Origin: Olsenella timonensis
Lineage (GTDB): Bacteria > Actinomycetota > Coriobacteriia > Coriobacteriales > Atopobiaceae
Direction of reading: 5' to 3'
DNA: 64,000 nucleotides
Assembly (NCBI RefSeq): GCF_900119915.1
Contig: NZ_LT635455.1
Coordinates: forward strand, 1 to 64,000
Shown: positions 17,751 through 26,868 of the stretch, piece by piece
How the letters are laid out: the number at the start of each line of letters is the position of its first letter
How positions within the stretch are numbered: the stretch's first letter is position 1
The notes under the pieces: model-generated
What the model was told of the DNA's origin: nothing
Database searches by the model: none
What the model saw: only the letters and a program-made list of their open reading frames with translations
Program-made: the position numbers and the translations under genes

Positions 17751-18857
17751 TCAGTCGAGGCCGTACGCATCCACGGGGACGGCGTCCCAGCCTGCGTCGT
17801 CTCCCTGTGCCTGCGCCTGCTCGCGCCGCCTGCGGATCCCGTCCCATCGGACCCCGTCGATGCGCTCCAGCTCCTGGTAGAGGCGCAGCCTCAGGCGCCT
17901 GAGCCGCGCGGCCTCCGCGTGCGTGCGACGCTTTGCCGGGGTGCCGAGGTCGCGTCTGATCAGGTCCACGAGGCCGTCCATGTAGGCGAGGTCGCAATAC
18001 TGCGCCTTGGTGACGAGGTACTCCACGACTCCGATCGCGGTCAGCTCGTTGTGCCGCTCCGCGTCTCTCGCGTGCGCCTCCTCGGAGGCATGGTCCTTTC
18101 CGTCGTACTCCACCGCCGCCCCGAGCAGCGGGCGGCCGTTGCGCATGGCGCCGGCTGGGGCCCGCAGGAGGATGTCGGGCCTTCGGACGCCCGTGCGCAT
18201 CCTGTTACGGATGCGCACGACCTCCAGCGGGTCGTTCATGGAGAGCACGTCGAGTCCGTAGCCGCCGCGGGCCGGGTTGAGGCCCAGGCGCAGGGCGAGC
18301 TTGGTCTCTCGCGGGGACCCGGACCCCACGCAGGCGCGCCTCAGCGCGCGCCGCACCCTGATTACGCCGGCGAAGGTGCCCAGCCCGTCGAGGTGCGCCT
18401 CGATCAGCTCGCGTGTGGTGACGGCGGCTCGCCGCTGGTACATGCCGTCCTCGAGCTCCGGGGCGACGGAGTAGGCGCCCATGAGCTCGGAGAGCAGCAC
18501 GATGAGCTCGAGCTCCGTGAGTCGTGGCGCCAGCTGCACGACAAGGTGCTCGGGCGAGACGCAGCAGACGCCGGGGGCCACGAGGAAGGCGGAGCCAGCG
18601 GGCGGCAGCCGAGGTGCGACATGCGTTCTGACGAGTCGCGACCTCCTGCGTCCCGCCTCGCCGGCGACAAGGACCTCAACCGGCGTCGTGAGCGTGGAGA
18701 GCGTCGGCGCCGCGGCGATCAGGCGGGCAAGCTCGTCGTCACGCGGACCGCGCCCCGGGACAAGCGCGTCGCAGCGGTGGCGCTCCTCCAGGGCGCGGCG
18801 CAGCGTCTGCAAACGCACCACCTCAAGGGCCGAGAAATGAGAGATTAGTATGTCCAT
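17751..18857 (-). CDS. Predicted nuclease-domain protein (DUF559/Vsr-like) of unknown role
   Basis: The 368-residue protein is not a clear member of a characterised family. The middle (residues 60-165) resembles the winged-helix/AbiEi-type domains seen in many coriobacterial hypothetical proteins. The C-terminal half has a PD-(D/E)xK-like pattern: SPRETKLAL (Glu184), RRPDILL (Asp228), AVEYDGKDH (Glu250) and then ARDAERHNEL, as in DUF559 proteins. The last 60 residues are basic and helical. There is no ribosome binding site; a TAGTAT box lies 6 nt before the ATG, suggesting a leaderless transcript. The gene is transcribed against its neighbours and bracketed by two family A elements. Confidence 0.75.
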   Translation of the reverse strand: MDILISHFSALEVVRLQTLRRALEERHRCDALVPGRGPRDDELARLIAAAPTLSTLTTPVEVLVAGEAGRRRSRLVRTHVAPRLPPAGSAFLVAPGVCCVSPEHLVVQLAPRLTELELIVLLSELMGAYSVAPELEDGMYQRRAAVTTRELIEAHLDGLGTFAGVIRVRRALRRACVGSGSPRETKLALRLGLNPARGGYGLDVLSMNDPLEVVRIRNRMRTGVRRPDILLRAPAGAMRNGRPLLGAAVEYDGKDHASEEAHARDAERHNELTAIGVVEYLVTKAQYCDLAYMDGLVDLIRRDLGTPAKRRTHAEAARLRRLRLRLYQELERIDGVRWDGIRRRREQAQAQGDDAGWDAVPVDAYGLD

Positions 18858-18863
18858 GAGAAA

Positions 18864-18892
18864 ATACTAACGTAATAACTTAACAACACAAC
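18864..18892 (-). promoter_or_regulatory. Promoter of the nuclease-like gene, AT-rich
   Basis: On the minus strand TTGTGT is followed after 16 bp by TAGTAT (18864-18869), which ends 6 nt before the ATG at 18857. The region is strikingly AT-rich for this genome and includes AATAACTTAA on the plus strand, a 10-mer also found at 42662-42671 inside repeat element B. Confidence 0.5.
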
Positions 18893-18933
18893 GTCTTGTA
18901 GGATGAGCGGATACCGATGCGCCTCAGGCGGCT

Positions 18934-19040
18934 GTCCTGAAAAACGAAGCTATGGCACGTTTTACCGACAAATGTCCTGAAAATCGAGACCGTGGCACGA
19001 TTTGGGGCTTCCGGCGTGCCACAGGCTCGATTTTCAGGAC
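18934..19040. repeat. Family A repeat element, right copy (107 bp)
   Basis: Units start at 18934 and 18974 (40 bp apart) and an inverted copy lies at 19015-19040, reproducing the geometry of the left copy base for base in length. Sequence divergence between the two 107-bp elements is limited to scattered substitutions. Element orientation is the same on both sides of the nuclease-like gene. Confidence 0.9.
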
Positions 19041-19154
19041 ATCCGGTGGGGAGCGTCGGCCCCGCACGGGGGCGGCTACAATGGGCGAGAAGAACCACCC
19101 GTCGCGACCGACCCCGGACCCCGGGGCCGGCGCATCGTGCTGTAGAGGGAGACC

Positions 19155-22100
19155 ATGCTCATCGACCGCGTTTCTCGCCAGCTCGTCGCCGCCCCGGAGC
19201 TTGCGCCGCTCGTGCGCGCGCTCGACGCGGGGGAGGACGCCAGCCTCTCGGTCGCCCAGTCCGCGCGCCCGCTCGTGCTCGCCGCGCTCTGGGCTCGGGC
19301 CCCGCGTCCCTGTCTGCTCGTCGTCTCGGGCGAGGAGGCTGCCGACCGCACGGCCCGTGCGCTCGCGGCGTGGCTCGGGTCCGACGTCGTGGGTCGCTAC
19401 CCCGAGCGGCGCGACCGCCCCTGGGCCGACGCCGTGCCCGACGACGCCGTGATCGGCGCGCGCTGCCGCTCGATCGCGCGCCTCGCCGCCGGGGAGCGCT
19501 GCGTGATCGTCTCCTCCGCCCATGCGCTGCTGCGGCGCGTCCCGCCCGTGGGCAGCGGCTACTTCGCGTCGAGCACGTTCGCGGTGGGCGACGAGGTCCC
19601 CTTCGAGGAGGTGCCGGCGCTGCTCGTGGGGATGGGCTACAACGATGCCGGCGAGGTCGACGCCCCCGGGACCTTTCACGTGCACGGCGACTCCGTCGAC
19701 GTCTTCCCCGCCCAGGCCACGAGCCCCGTCCGCATGGAGTTCTTCGGCGACGAGATCGACCGCGTGCGCCGCATGGTCCCCTCGACCGGGCAGACGATCG
19801 GGGAGCTCCCCGAGGTGACCGTAGCGCCCTGCCGCGAGCTCGCGCTCACGGACGAGACGGTCGCCCGCGCCGAGCGCGCTCTCTACAGGGCGGCGCAGGA
19901 CAGCGCCAAGACCGCCGCCGACCTGGAGCTCATTCGACAGCGGGCCGCGGCGCCCGCGCTCGAGCGCTACCTCCCCCAGCTCTATGGGTCCACGGCCAGC
20001 CCGCTCGAGCACGTCGGTCCCGACGCGCTCGTCGTGCTCGCCGAGCCGCGAGCCCTCTTCGACGACTGCATGCGCGCCACCGACGAGCTCGTCGCTGCGG
20101 CGGGGACCGCCCGCGTCGACCTCGACGGGCTCTACACCTCCCCGCGCGACCTGGACTTTGGCAGCCAGCAGCGCCTGTCCTTCTCGTCCATGCTGCGCGC
20201 TGGCTCCGGCGCCGCCACCGCCGACCTCGAGGTGCGCCAGCCCGGCATCGCCGGCTCGGACGCCAAGCTCATGGGTCGCGTGCGCCAGCTCGTGGCCGAC
20301 CGCTGCGCCGTGCTCTTTGCCGTGCCGGACCGCGCCGCGCGCGAGTCGCTGGAGCTGCGCCTCTCCGACGAGGGCGTCCCGCTCGTCGAGTCCCTGGGGA
20401 CGGCGGTCGAGAACAGCGACCGGCAGGCGCCGCCCCTGGACCGCGGGCGCGTCACCTTCACCGACGCGCCCGTGCCCGCCGGCATCGTCATCCCGGGCGC
20501 GCACCTCGCCGTGCTCTCCGTCTCCGACCTCGCGTCCCGCACGGCAAAGTCGCGCCGACGGGCGCGTCGCGTGGACCCCACGAGCGTGACCTTCCCGTTC
20601 AAGCCCGGCGACTACGTCGTGCACGCGACCCACGGCATCGCGCTCTTCTCGGCGATCGTGCGCCAGGAGGTGGCCGGGCGCGAGCGCGACTACTTCCTGC
20701 TGGAGTATGCCGGCGAGGACAAGCTCTTCGTGCCGCTCGAGCAGGTCGACCGCATCACGCGCTACGTTGGCCCGGACGGCTCCGCGCCGCGCCTCACCCG
20801 CCTCAACACCGCCGACTGGAGCCGGGCCACCGGCAAGGCCCGACGCTCGGCCAAGAAGCTGGCGTTCGACCTCGTGGACCTCTACACGCGCCGCAGCTCC
20901 GTGCCGGGCTACGCGTTCTCGCAGGACACGCCCGTCCAGGAGGAGATGGAGGCGAGCTTCCCCTACGAGCTCACCGCCGACCAGCGCTCCTCGATTGCCG
21001 ACATCAAGTCCGACATGGAGGCGCGTCGCCCCATGGACCGCCTGCTCTGCGGCGACGTGGGCTTCGGCAAGACGGAGGTCGCCCTGCGCGCGGCGTTCAA
21101 GTGCTGCCAGGACGCCAAGCAGGTCATGGTGCTGTGCCCCACCACGATCCTGGCGCAGCAGCACTTTGAGACGTTCTTCTCGCGGTTTGCGCCCTTTGAC
21201 CTCAAGGTGGCGGTGCTCAGTCGCTTTGTGACGCCGGCGCGGCAGCGCAGGGCGCTCGAGGGCTTTGCCGACGGCTCGGTGGACGTGCTCATTGGCACCC
21301 ATCGGCTGCTCTCCGCCGACGTCAACCCCTATGACCTCGGGCTCGTCATCATCGACGAGGAGCAGCGCTTTGGCGTCCAGCACAAGGAGCAGCTGAAGAA
21401 CATGCGCGAGCAGGTGGACGTGCTCACGCTCTCCGCCACGCCCATCCCGCGCACCATGCAGATGGCCATGAGCGGCGTGCGCGACATGAGCCTCATCATG
21501 ACGCCGCCGCCGGGGCGCCTGCCGGTCAAGGTCACCGTGGGCGAGTGGGACCCCGACGTAGTCTCCGCCGCCATCCGCGACGAGCTGGCCCGCAGGGGCC
21601 AGGTCTACTACGTCTCCAATCGCGTCCACACGATCGACGACGCGGTCCAGCGCGTGCGCGAGGCGGCGCCCGAGGCCCGCGTGGGCGTGGCGCACGGCAA
21701 GATGAGCGCGCGCGAGGTCGAGGACGTGATGCTGCAGTTCCAGGAGCACGAGGTCGACGTCCTGGTGGCGACCACAATCATCGAGAGCGGCATCGACAAC
21801 CCCCACACCAACACGCTCATCATCGAGGACTCACAGCGCCTGGGCCTGGCGCAGCTCTACCAGCTCAAGGGTCGCGTCGGCCGCGGGCGCACGCAGGCCT
21901 ACGCCTACTTCATGTTCCCCGCCGACCGTCCGCTCACGCCCGAGGCGACCGACCGTCTCACCGCCATCAACGAGTACCAGGACCTGGGCAGCGGCATGAA
22001 GATAGCGATGCGCGACCTGGAGATCCGCGGCGCAGGCTCGCTCATGGGCGCCGAGCAGCACGGCAACCTCTCCGGCGTGGGCTTTGACCTCTTCACCCAG

Positions 22101-22598
22101 ATGCTCGGCGAGGCCGTCGCGGAGGCGCGCGGCGAGACGCGCGACGTGGAGCAGGCCGAGGTCACGATCAACCTCCCGGCCGACTTCTTCCTCGCCGAGG
22201 AGTACCTGCCCGATGTGGACAAGCGCGTGCTCGCGTACCGTCGCCTCGCCGCCGCCGTGGACCTCTCCGAGGTGGACGACCTCCAACAGGAGTGCGAGAG
22301 GGACTTCGGCGCGCTGCCGCTCGCCGGGCGCAACCTCTTCGACCGCGCCCGCGTGCGCATACGGGCGCAGCGGCTCGGCTGCGCCAGCGTGTCGCTCGCG
22401 AACGGTCGGCTCGTCTACCAGGGGGTCGAGGTCTCGCGGCAGACGGCGCTGCGCCTCAAGGAGCGCGGCGGGGTGGTCTATCCCAAGACCAAGAAGGTGG
22501 CCTACCCGTTCCACCGCACGCAGGAGGAGGTCATGCCCGCCGCGCTCGGCGTGCTCGAGGAGATCGGCGGCGACGACGAGGCGGAGGACGGCGAGTAG
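19155..22598 (+). CDS. mfd: Transcription-repair coupling factor Mfd
   Basis: The 1147-residue protein removes RNA polymerase stalled at DNA lesions and recruits UvrA. Visible in order: the UvrB-homology N-terminal region (VHGDSVDVFPAQ, EFFGDEIDRVRRM); the RNA-polymerase-interacting domain (about 475-540, FKPGDYVVHATHGIALF); the translocase with Walker A GDVGFGKTE (about 632), the DEEQ box IIDEEQRFGVQHKEQL (about 734), LSATPIPRTMQ and the second RecA lobe (VATTIIESGIDNPHTNT, QLKGRVGRG); and the C-terminal TRCF domain (about 1000-1100). Length is normal. TACAAT at 19077-19082 is a -10 candidate. Confidence 0.97.
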   Translation: MLIDRVSRQLVAAPELAPLVRALDAGEDASLSVAQSARPLVLAALWARAPRPCLLVVSGEEAADRTARALAAWLGSDVVGRYPERRDRPWADAVPDDAVIGARCRSIARLAAGERCVIVSSAHALLRRVPPVGSGYFASSTFAVGDEVPFEEVPALLVGMGYNDAGEVDAPGTFHVHGDSVDVFPAQATSPVRMEFFGDEIDRVRRMVPSTGQTIGELPEVTVAPCRELALTDETVARAERALYRAAQDSAKTAADLELIRQRAAAPALERYLPQLYGSTASPLEHVGPDALVVLAEPRALFDDCMRATDELVAAAGTARVDLDGLYTSPRDLDFGSQQRLSFSSMLRAGSGAATADLEVRQPGIAGSDAKLMGRVRQLVADRCAVLFAVPDRAARESLELRLSDEGVPLVESLGTAVENSDRQAPPLDRGRVTFTDAPVPAGIVIPGAHLAVLSVSDLASRTAKSRRRARRVDPTSVTFPFKPGDYVVHATHGIALFSAIVRQEVAGRERDYFLLEYAGEDKLFVPLEQVDRITRYVGPDGSAPRLTRLNTADWSRATGKARRSAKKLAFDLVDLYTRRSSVPGYAFSQDTPVQEEMEASFPYELTADQRSSIADIKSDMEARRPMDRLLCGDVGFGKTEVALRAAFKCCQDAKQVMVLCPTTILAQQHFETFFSRFAPFDLKVAVLSRFVTPARQRRALEGFADGSVDVLIGTHRLLSADVNPYDLGLVIIDEEQRFGVQHKEQLKNMREQVDVLTLSATPIPRTMQMAMSGVRDMSLIMTPPPGRLPVKVTVGEWDPDVVSAAIRDELARRGQVYYVSNRVHTIDDAVQRVREAAPEARVGVAHGKMSAREVEDVMLQFQEHEVDVLVATTIIESGIDNPHTNTLIIEDSQRLGLAQLYQLKGRVGRGRTQAYAYFMFPADRPLTPEATDRLTAINEYQDLGSGMKIAMRDLEIRGAGSLMGAEQHGNLSGVGFDLFTQMLGEAVAEARGETRDVEQAEVTINLPADFFLAEEYLPDVDKRVLAYRRLAAAVDLSEVDDLQQECERDFGALPLAGRNLFDRARVRIRAQRLGCASVSLANGRLVYQGVEVSRQTALRLKERGGVVYPKTKKVAYPFHRTQEEVMPAALGVLEEIGGDDEAEDGE

Positions 22599-22654
22599 CC
22601 GCCGCGCGTTGTATCATGGGAAACACCTTCGGTGACCTCTGGGGGAGGGGTGCC

Positions 22655-23548
22655 TTGATACAGCTTGCCTTGACGGACCTGGATGACACGCTGATCGCCT
22701 TCGGCCTGCCGTCGGCGACGAGGCGCTCTCGCGACGCCATCCACGCCCTTCTCGCCGAGGGGCTCCACTTTGGGCCCGTGACCGGGCGCCTGCCCGTGGA
22801 CATGGGCTGGATGTTCGACGGGGACGAACCCTGCTACGCGACCGGCGCGTTCTGCAACGGTCAGATCGTCCGCGTGGACGGCGAGGTCGTCCATACCGTG
22901 ACGATCGCCGCCGACGCCCTCGAGCGGGTCGAGCGCACTCTGGACGGCTTCGATTCCGACGCGTACCTCGCGCTCTATCATCCCTGGGTCGCGGGCGGGA
23001 CCGCCTACGTCACGGAGCGCCCGGATCGGCTGCTGGCCAATCCCCCCGAGACCTACCGACGCTCCATCGAGCGCATCGTCGCCCGCGTGACCGACTTCGA
23101 CTCGTCGGCCGAGCCTGGCGGGGAGCGCTCCTACGTGAAGGCCAACGTCCAGTGCGCGTGCCCGCGCGAGCGCATGGTGGAGCTGCGTGACCTGCTGAGG
23201 CGGGAGGTCCCCGACCTCGACTTCGTCTTCCCGAGCGCCGTGGCCCCGGTGATCGACATCATGCCGGGCGGCTGGAACAAGGGGGACGGCGTGCGCACCC
23301 TGGCCGAGGCGCTCGGCCTTGCGCCCGACGAGTACGTCGTCTTTGGGGACTCCGAGAACGACCTCGCGATGATCGAGGCCGTCGAGAACTCGTTCGCCGT
23401 CTCAAACGCAGCGGATGCCGTGGCCCGCGCCGCGCGCTGGCACATCGGCGCGTGCGCGGACGGGGCCGTCGACGACGCGCTGATGGAGATCGCCGCCGCC
23501 TGGCGGGAGGGACGGCTGCCGAGCTTCATGGGAGGGGAGGGAGCATGA
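22655..23548 (+). CDS. HAD superfamily hydrolase (Cof-like)
   Basis: The product has about 297 residues. It opens LALTDLDDTLIAFG (HAD motif I with both Asp residues), has GPVTGRLP as motif II, and ends with WNKGDGVRTLAEAL and VVFGDSENDLAMIEAV, the Lys and Asp motifs of Cof-type phosphatases, which usually dephosphorylate sugar phosphates. The TTG at 22655 follows GGGGGAGGGG. An ATG at 22616 is in frame but sits in TATCATGG, which looks like a -10 box. The stop overlaps the ATG of the PRD regulator (ATGA), which links this phosphatase to the downstream sugar operon. Confidence 0.88.
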   Translation: MIQLALTDLDDTLIAFGLPSATRRSRDAIHALLAEGLHFGPVTGRLPVDMGWMFDGDEPCYATGAFCNGQIVRVDGEVVHTVTIAADALERVERTLDGFDSDAYLALYHPWVAGGTAYVTERPDRLLANPPETYRRSIERIVARVTDFDSSAEPGGERSYVKANVQCACPRERMVELRDLLRREVPDLDFVFPSAVAPVIDIMPGGWNKGDGVRTLAEALGLAPDEYVVFGDSENDLAMIEAVENSFAVSNAADAVARAARWHIGACADGAVDDALMEIAAAWREGRLPSFMGGEGA

Positions 23549-25641
23549 ACGAGAGAATCGTCGCGATAGCGCGGGAGCTGGCCCGCTCCGACCGGACGCT
23601 CTCGCTGGAGAGCCTGGCGAGCGAGTACGAGGTAAGCTCGCGCACCATTAGGAACGACGTCAAGTCGCTCAACCTCTTCCTCTCCGAGAAGGGCCTGGAG
23701 CCGCTCGAGTACGGACCCGGCGGCGTGATCGTGGTTCCGCCGGACTTCCCGGGCGTCCTCTCGTCGCTGCCGGTTCAGGGCTTCTACTCCTACAAGCTCT
23801 CGAGCGACGAGCGCAAGACGCTCGCCGTGGTCATCATGGCGCTCGAGCCTGGCTTCGTGACGCTCGCGGCCATCGCCGACCGCTTCTCGGTGAGCCGCTC
23901 GACCGTGCTGAACGACCTCGACGGCATCAAGGCGGTGGCGCAGGAGGCTGGCCTGGAGGTCGTCTCCCGGCCCAACCGCGGGCTCAAGGTCGTCGGCGAC
24001 GAGCCTGACCTACGAGGATTCCTGCTGAATTTCATGCTGACCAAGCCGGCGCTCGCCGAGCAGTGGTCGTCCGTCTCGTCCGGTATGGCGGGCAAGGCCG
24101 ACGAAGTGACGATCGACAAGATCCTCAACGAGCAGTGCCGCCTCCACAAGGCCGCGCTCGACGACCGCGCCTTCAGGACCGTGAGCGGCTATCTCACGAT
24201 CGCGGTCCAGCGATGCCGCGAAGGAATGCGGATGAAGGGTGACTGGGTCGCCCCCTCCGAGAGCCAGGAGGCCCTCTCCTTCGCCCGGGACGTGATCTCG
24301 CTGCTCTCGCAGTACTGCGGCGTGGGCATGGGCGAGGGCGAGGCAGAGAGCCTCTCCGCCGTCCTCGAGTCGAGCGGGTTCCGCAGCGACGCGGAGTTCA
24401 CGATCGAGGACGTGCAGGTGCAGACCGTGACGCGCAAGTTCGTGCAGAACGTCTCGCTCGCCTGCGGGGTGGACCTCAACGGCGACTACAGCCTGTTCGA
24501 GTGCCTGTCCAACCACCTCGAGACGATGTTCTCCTCCGACGCGTCGCGCTTCCCGGTCAACCCCGTCCTGCGCGAGGTGGTCACCGACCAGCCGCAGGTG
24601 CTCGATGCGGTGAAGGACAACCTTCAGGTCCTCGAGGAATACAGCAGGCGCCGCATCACCGAGGTTGAGACCATCTACGTCGCGCTGCACATCTGCGCCG
24701 CGCTCGAGCGCCGCAAGAACCGCGAGCGCCGCCTGCGCGTGGTCGTCGTCTGCGACGAGGGGGTCGGGACCTCGCGTCTCGTCGTGGAGGACCTGCGCGG
24801 GCGCTTCGACATCCGCGTCATCAAGGTGATTCCCGCCCATGAGGCACCCTACCTCGGGTCCTACCATGCCGACCTCGTTATCTCCACGGTCGCCCTCCAC
24901 GAGTGCCCGGTCAACAACGTCGTCGCCCTCCTTCCCTTCTCAGACCGAGACTACGAGCGCATCCGCGAGAAGATCGACGAGGTCCGCTCCTTCTCCGACG
25001 GCGCCCAGGACGGCTACGACGAGCTCGGGGCACAGGGGCTCCTCGACAAGATCGAGCCGATCCTGCGCAGGGAGCTGCCCGGCGGCAGCGAGCGCGTCAT
25101 CCGCGAGGTCAGGACCGAGGTGCGCCGATACTTCCACGAGGCGCAGCACATGGAGGAGGAGATCCTCACCCCCTATCTCCACCAGCTGCTGCCCGCAAGC
25201 CACATACAGCTCGACGTCGAGGCATCCGACTGGCGCGACGCCATCGCCAAGTCCGCCCAGCCGCTCGTGACCATGGGCCACATCGAGCCGCGCTACATCC
25301 AGGCGATGATAGAGAACGTCGAGAGGCACGGACCCTACGTCGTGCTCGTCCCCCACTTCGCCATCCCGCACGAGGCGCCGGAGTACGGGGTCTACAAGAT
25401 GGGGATGAACCTCATCCGTCTGCGCACGCCCGTTCGGTTTGACGCCGACGACCACGATCCGGTCGAGTTCGTCTGCACCCTGGCCCCCGTGGACCACAAG
25501 TCCCACCTCAAGGCGTTCTTCAACCTCCTGAGCATGCTCACCAAGCCCGAGCTGACGGTCTTCCAGGAGCTGCGCGACGCGCGGACACCCGAGGAGGCTG
25601 CCTCCGCCTTGGAGACCGCCGAGTATCAGATAATTCAATAG
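23545..25641 (+). CDS. PRD-domain transcriptional regulator with PTS EIIB- and EIIA-like domains
   Basis: The 698-residue protein is a MtlR/LicR-type activator. It has two N-terminal helix-turn-helix segments (residues 1-65, LASEYEVSSRTIRNDVKSL; about 95-150, IADRFSVSRSTVLNDLDGI), two PTS-regulation domains (about 175-400), a galactitol-type EIIB domain (about 397-495, VVVCDEGVGTS with the candidate phospho-Cys) and an EIIA domain (about 550-698, HFAIPHEAP with the candidate phospho-His). Such proteins are tuned by PTS phosphorylation. The neighbouring galactitol-type PTS genes are its likely target. A 10-bp stem-loop follows the stop. Confidence 0.92.
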   Translation: MNERIVAIARELARSDRTLSLESLASEYEVSSRTIRNDVKSLNLFLSEKGLEPLEYGPGGVIVVPPDFPGVLSSLPVQGFYSYKLSSDERKTLAVVIMALEPGFVTLAAIADRFSVSRSTVLNDLDGIKAVAQEAGLEVVSRPNRGLKVVGDEPDLRGFLLNFMLTKPALAEQWSSVSSGMAGKADEVTIDKILNEQCRLHKAALDDRAFRTVSGYLTIAVQRCREGMRMKGDWVAPSESQEALSFARDVISLLSQYCGVGMGEGEAESLSAVLESSGFRSDAEFTIEDVQVQTVTRKFVQNVSLACGVDLNGDYSLFECLSNHLETMFSSDASRFPVNPVLREVVTDQPQVLDAVKDNLQVLEEYSRRRITEVETIYVALHICAALERRKNRERRLRVVVVCDEGVGTSRLVVEDLRGRFDIRVIKVIPAHEAPYLGSYHADLVISTVALHECPVNNVVALLPFSDRDYERIREKIDEVRSFSDGAQDGYDELGAQGLLDKIEPILRRELPGGSERVIREVRTEVRRYFHEAQHMEEEILTPYLHQLLPASHIQLDVEASDWRDAIAKSAQPLVTMGHIEPRYIQAMIENVERHGPYVVLVPHFAIPHEAPEYGVYKMGMNLIRLRTPVRFDADDHDPVEFVCTLAPVDHKSHLKAFFNLLSMLTKPELTVFQELRDARTPEEAASALETAEYQIIQ

Positions 25642-25957
25642 AATATAAATCTGCTCACCGAATCGAGTTTGCGGGGCGCCCCGAGAAGTGCTAGAGACGC
25701 CCCGCAATCCTCATGCAGCACCCAATAAACCGCAGATAGAAGCTTCAGATAGAAAAGATTGCTTCATACAGGCGTGAAGAAATCTGTTTCAGTCGGTAAA
25801 TCTGCACGCGCAATGAACAACCTTTGGCTGTTTTGTGGAGAAAGGGTGTCGGAAACTGGTATCGAAAAGCAGCGCCATGCATGGCGGAGAGTGTCGGCCC
25901 CGCCCTCCCGGACGTGGCCGCGTTTGCATCGAGAGGCTTCGAGAGAAGGGGTGAGCA
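25642..25957. other. 316-bp regulatory interval upstream of the galactitol-type PTS operon
   Basis: Contains a hairpin at 25669-25707 and a lower-G+C stretch. CAGATAGAA occurs as a direct repeat at 25733-25741 and 25746-25754, and GCTTCA at 25742-25747 and 25761-25766. These are candidate activator sites for the PRD regulator. I see no convincing -35/-10 pair and no recognisable riboswitch. Confidence 0.45.
25669..25707 (+). terminator. Stem-loop after the PRD regulator gene
   Basis: TTGCGGGGCG (25669-25678) pairs perfectly with CGCCCCGCAA (25698-25707) across a 19-nt loop. No strong T tract follows, so it may be a weak terminator or attenuator. Confidence 0.5.
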
Positions 25958-26431
25958 ATGCTCGGAAAAGAAGTGATCATGCGTGAGCTGACGGTCCTCG
26001 ACCTGGACGCGGAGACGCCCGACCAGATCTTCGACGTCATGGGCAAGCGCTTCGAGGAGCTCGGCTATGTCAACGAGAGGTACATCCCCTCGATCAAGAA
26101 GCGCGAGTCGATGTATCCCACCGCCCTTCCCACCGAGCCCTACCCCATCGCCATCCCGCACACCGAGGCCGACGCCATCGTCAAGCCCTTCATCGCCCCG
26201 GTGCGCCTGAAGAACACGATCTCCTGGGGCGACATGTCCGACCCCGACAACAAGCTCGACGTCAAGGTCGCCTTCATGCTCGGCTTCTACGAGCCCGGCG
26301 CCCACATCGAGCTGCTCCAGATTCTCATGCACAACTTCCAGCGCGGCGACTGGGTCGAGATGCTGTTCGACGCCACGACCGAGGACGAGTTCTACGACGC
26401 GGTCATGGACATGGAGTGGTGGCACGACTAG
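25958..26431 (+). CDS. PTS EIIA component, galactitol/fructose type
   Basis: The 157-residue protein is a PTS_EIIA_2-type domain that passes phosphate from HPr to EIIB. The phosphorylatable His is at about residue 68 in PIAIPHTEAD. Sequence style matches the GatA-like EIIA proteins: it begins with a short helical stretch, then RFEELGYVNERYIPSIKKRE. The ATG at 25958 follows AGAAGGGGTGAG; ATG 25979 is an alternative. EIIB and EIIC follow, so the permease is split into three polypeptides. Confidence 0.92.
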   Translation: MLGKEVIMRELTVLDLDAETPDQIFDVMGKRFEELGYVNERYIPSIKKRESMYPTALPTEPYPIAIPHTEADAIVKPFIAPVRLKNTISWGDMSDPDNKLDVKVAFMLGFYEPGAHIELLQILMHNFQRGDWVEMLFDATTEDEFYDAVMDMEWWHD

Positions 26432-26519
26432 GTGCCCGAGGCGGCAATACGGGCTCTGACCGGGGGCCTTTTGCAGATAGGGTAAGCGAAGCACGACAAG
26501 GAAACAGGAGGTACCAACA

Positions 26520-26813
26520 ATGCCAGTCAAGGTTGTCGTAGCTTGTGGCAGCGGCGTCGCGACGTCTCAGACCGTCGCCTCGAAGGTCAACCGCATGCTC
26601 AAGGAGGAGAAGATCGACGCCGAGGTCGAGGCCGTCGACCTCAAGTCCGTCGACCGTCACCTCAAGGACGCCGCCGCCTACATCACCATCATCCGCGACA
26701 AGAAGGAGTACGACGTCCCCGTCATCGACGGCATCGCCTTCCTCACCGGTGTTGGCCAGAAGCAGCAGTTCGACAAGCTCGTCGAGGCCATCAAGAACTA
26801 CAAGGCCGTCTAG
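26520..26813 (+). CDS. PTS EIIB component, galactitol type
   Basis: The 97-residue protein has the EIIB P-loop VVVACGSGVATSQT with the phospho-Cys at about residue 9, followed by an alternating beta-alpha pattern. This is the GatB-like family that transfers phosphate to the incoming sugar or polyol. An AGGAGG ribosome binding site lies upstream. The 88-bp gap after EIIA and the 55-bp gap before EIIC hold no separate signal that I can see. Confidence 0.93.
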   Translation: MPVKVVVACGSGVATSQTVASKVNRMLKEEKIDAEVEAVDLKSVDRHLKDAAAYITIIRDKKEYDVPVIDGIAFLTGVGQKQQFDKLVEAIKNYKAV

Positions 26814-26868
26814 GCGTCTCAGGTCCCCTCGGGGGTAGCAAGCAAGGAAAGAAAGGGGTGTCCAACCT

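Noticed and set aside
13940-17770. Very long minus-strand open frame (over 1200 codons) opposite glgA and the GH13-GH77 gene
   Set aside because: It is antisense to well-supported genes with catalytic motifs. High G+C content makes long shadow frames common on both strands.
25642-25957. Riboswitch or antiterminator RNA before the PTS genes
   Set aside because: No known aptamer core is recognisable, and the regulator has DNA-binding domains, not the RNA-binding domain of BglG-type antiterminators.
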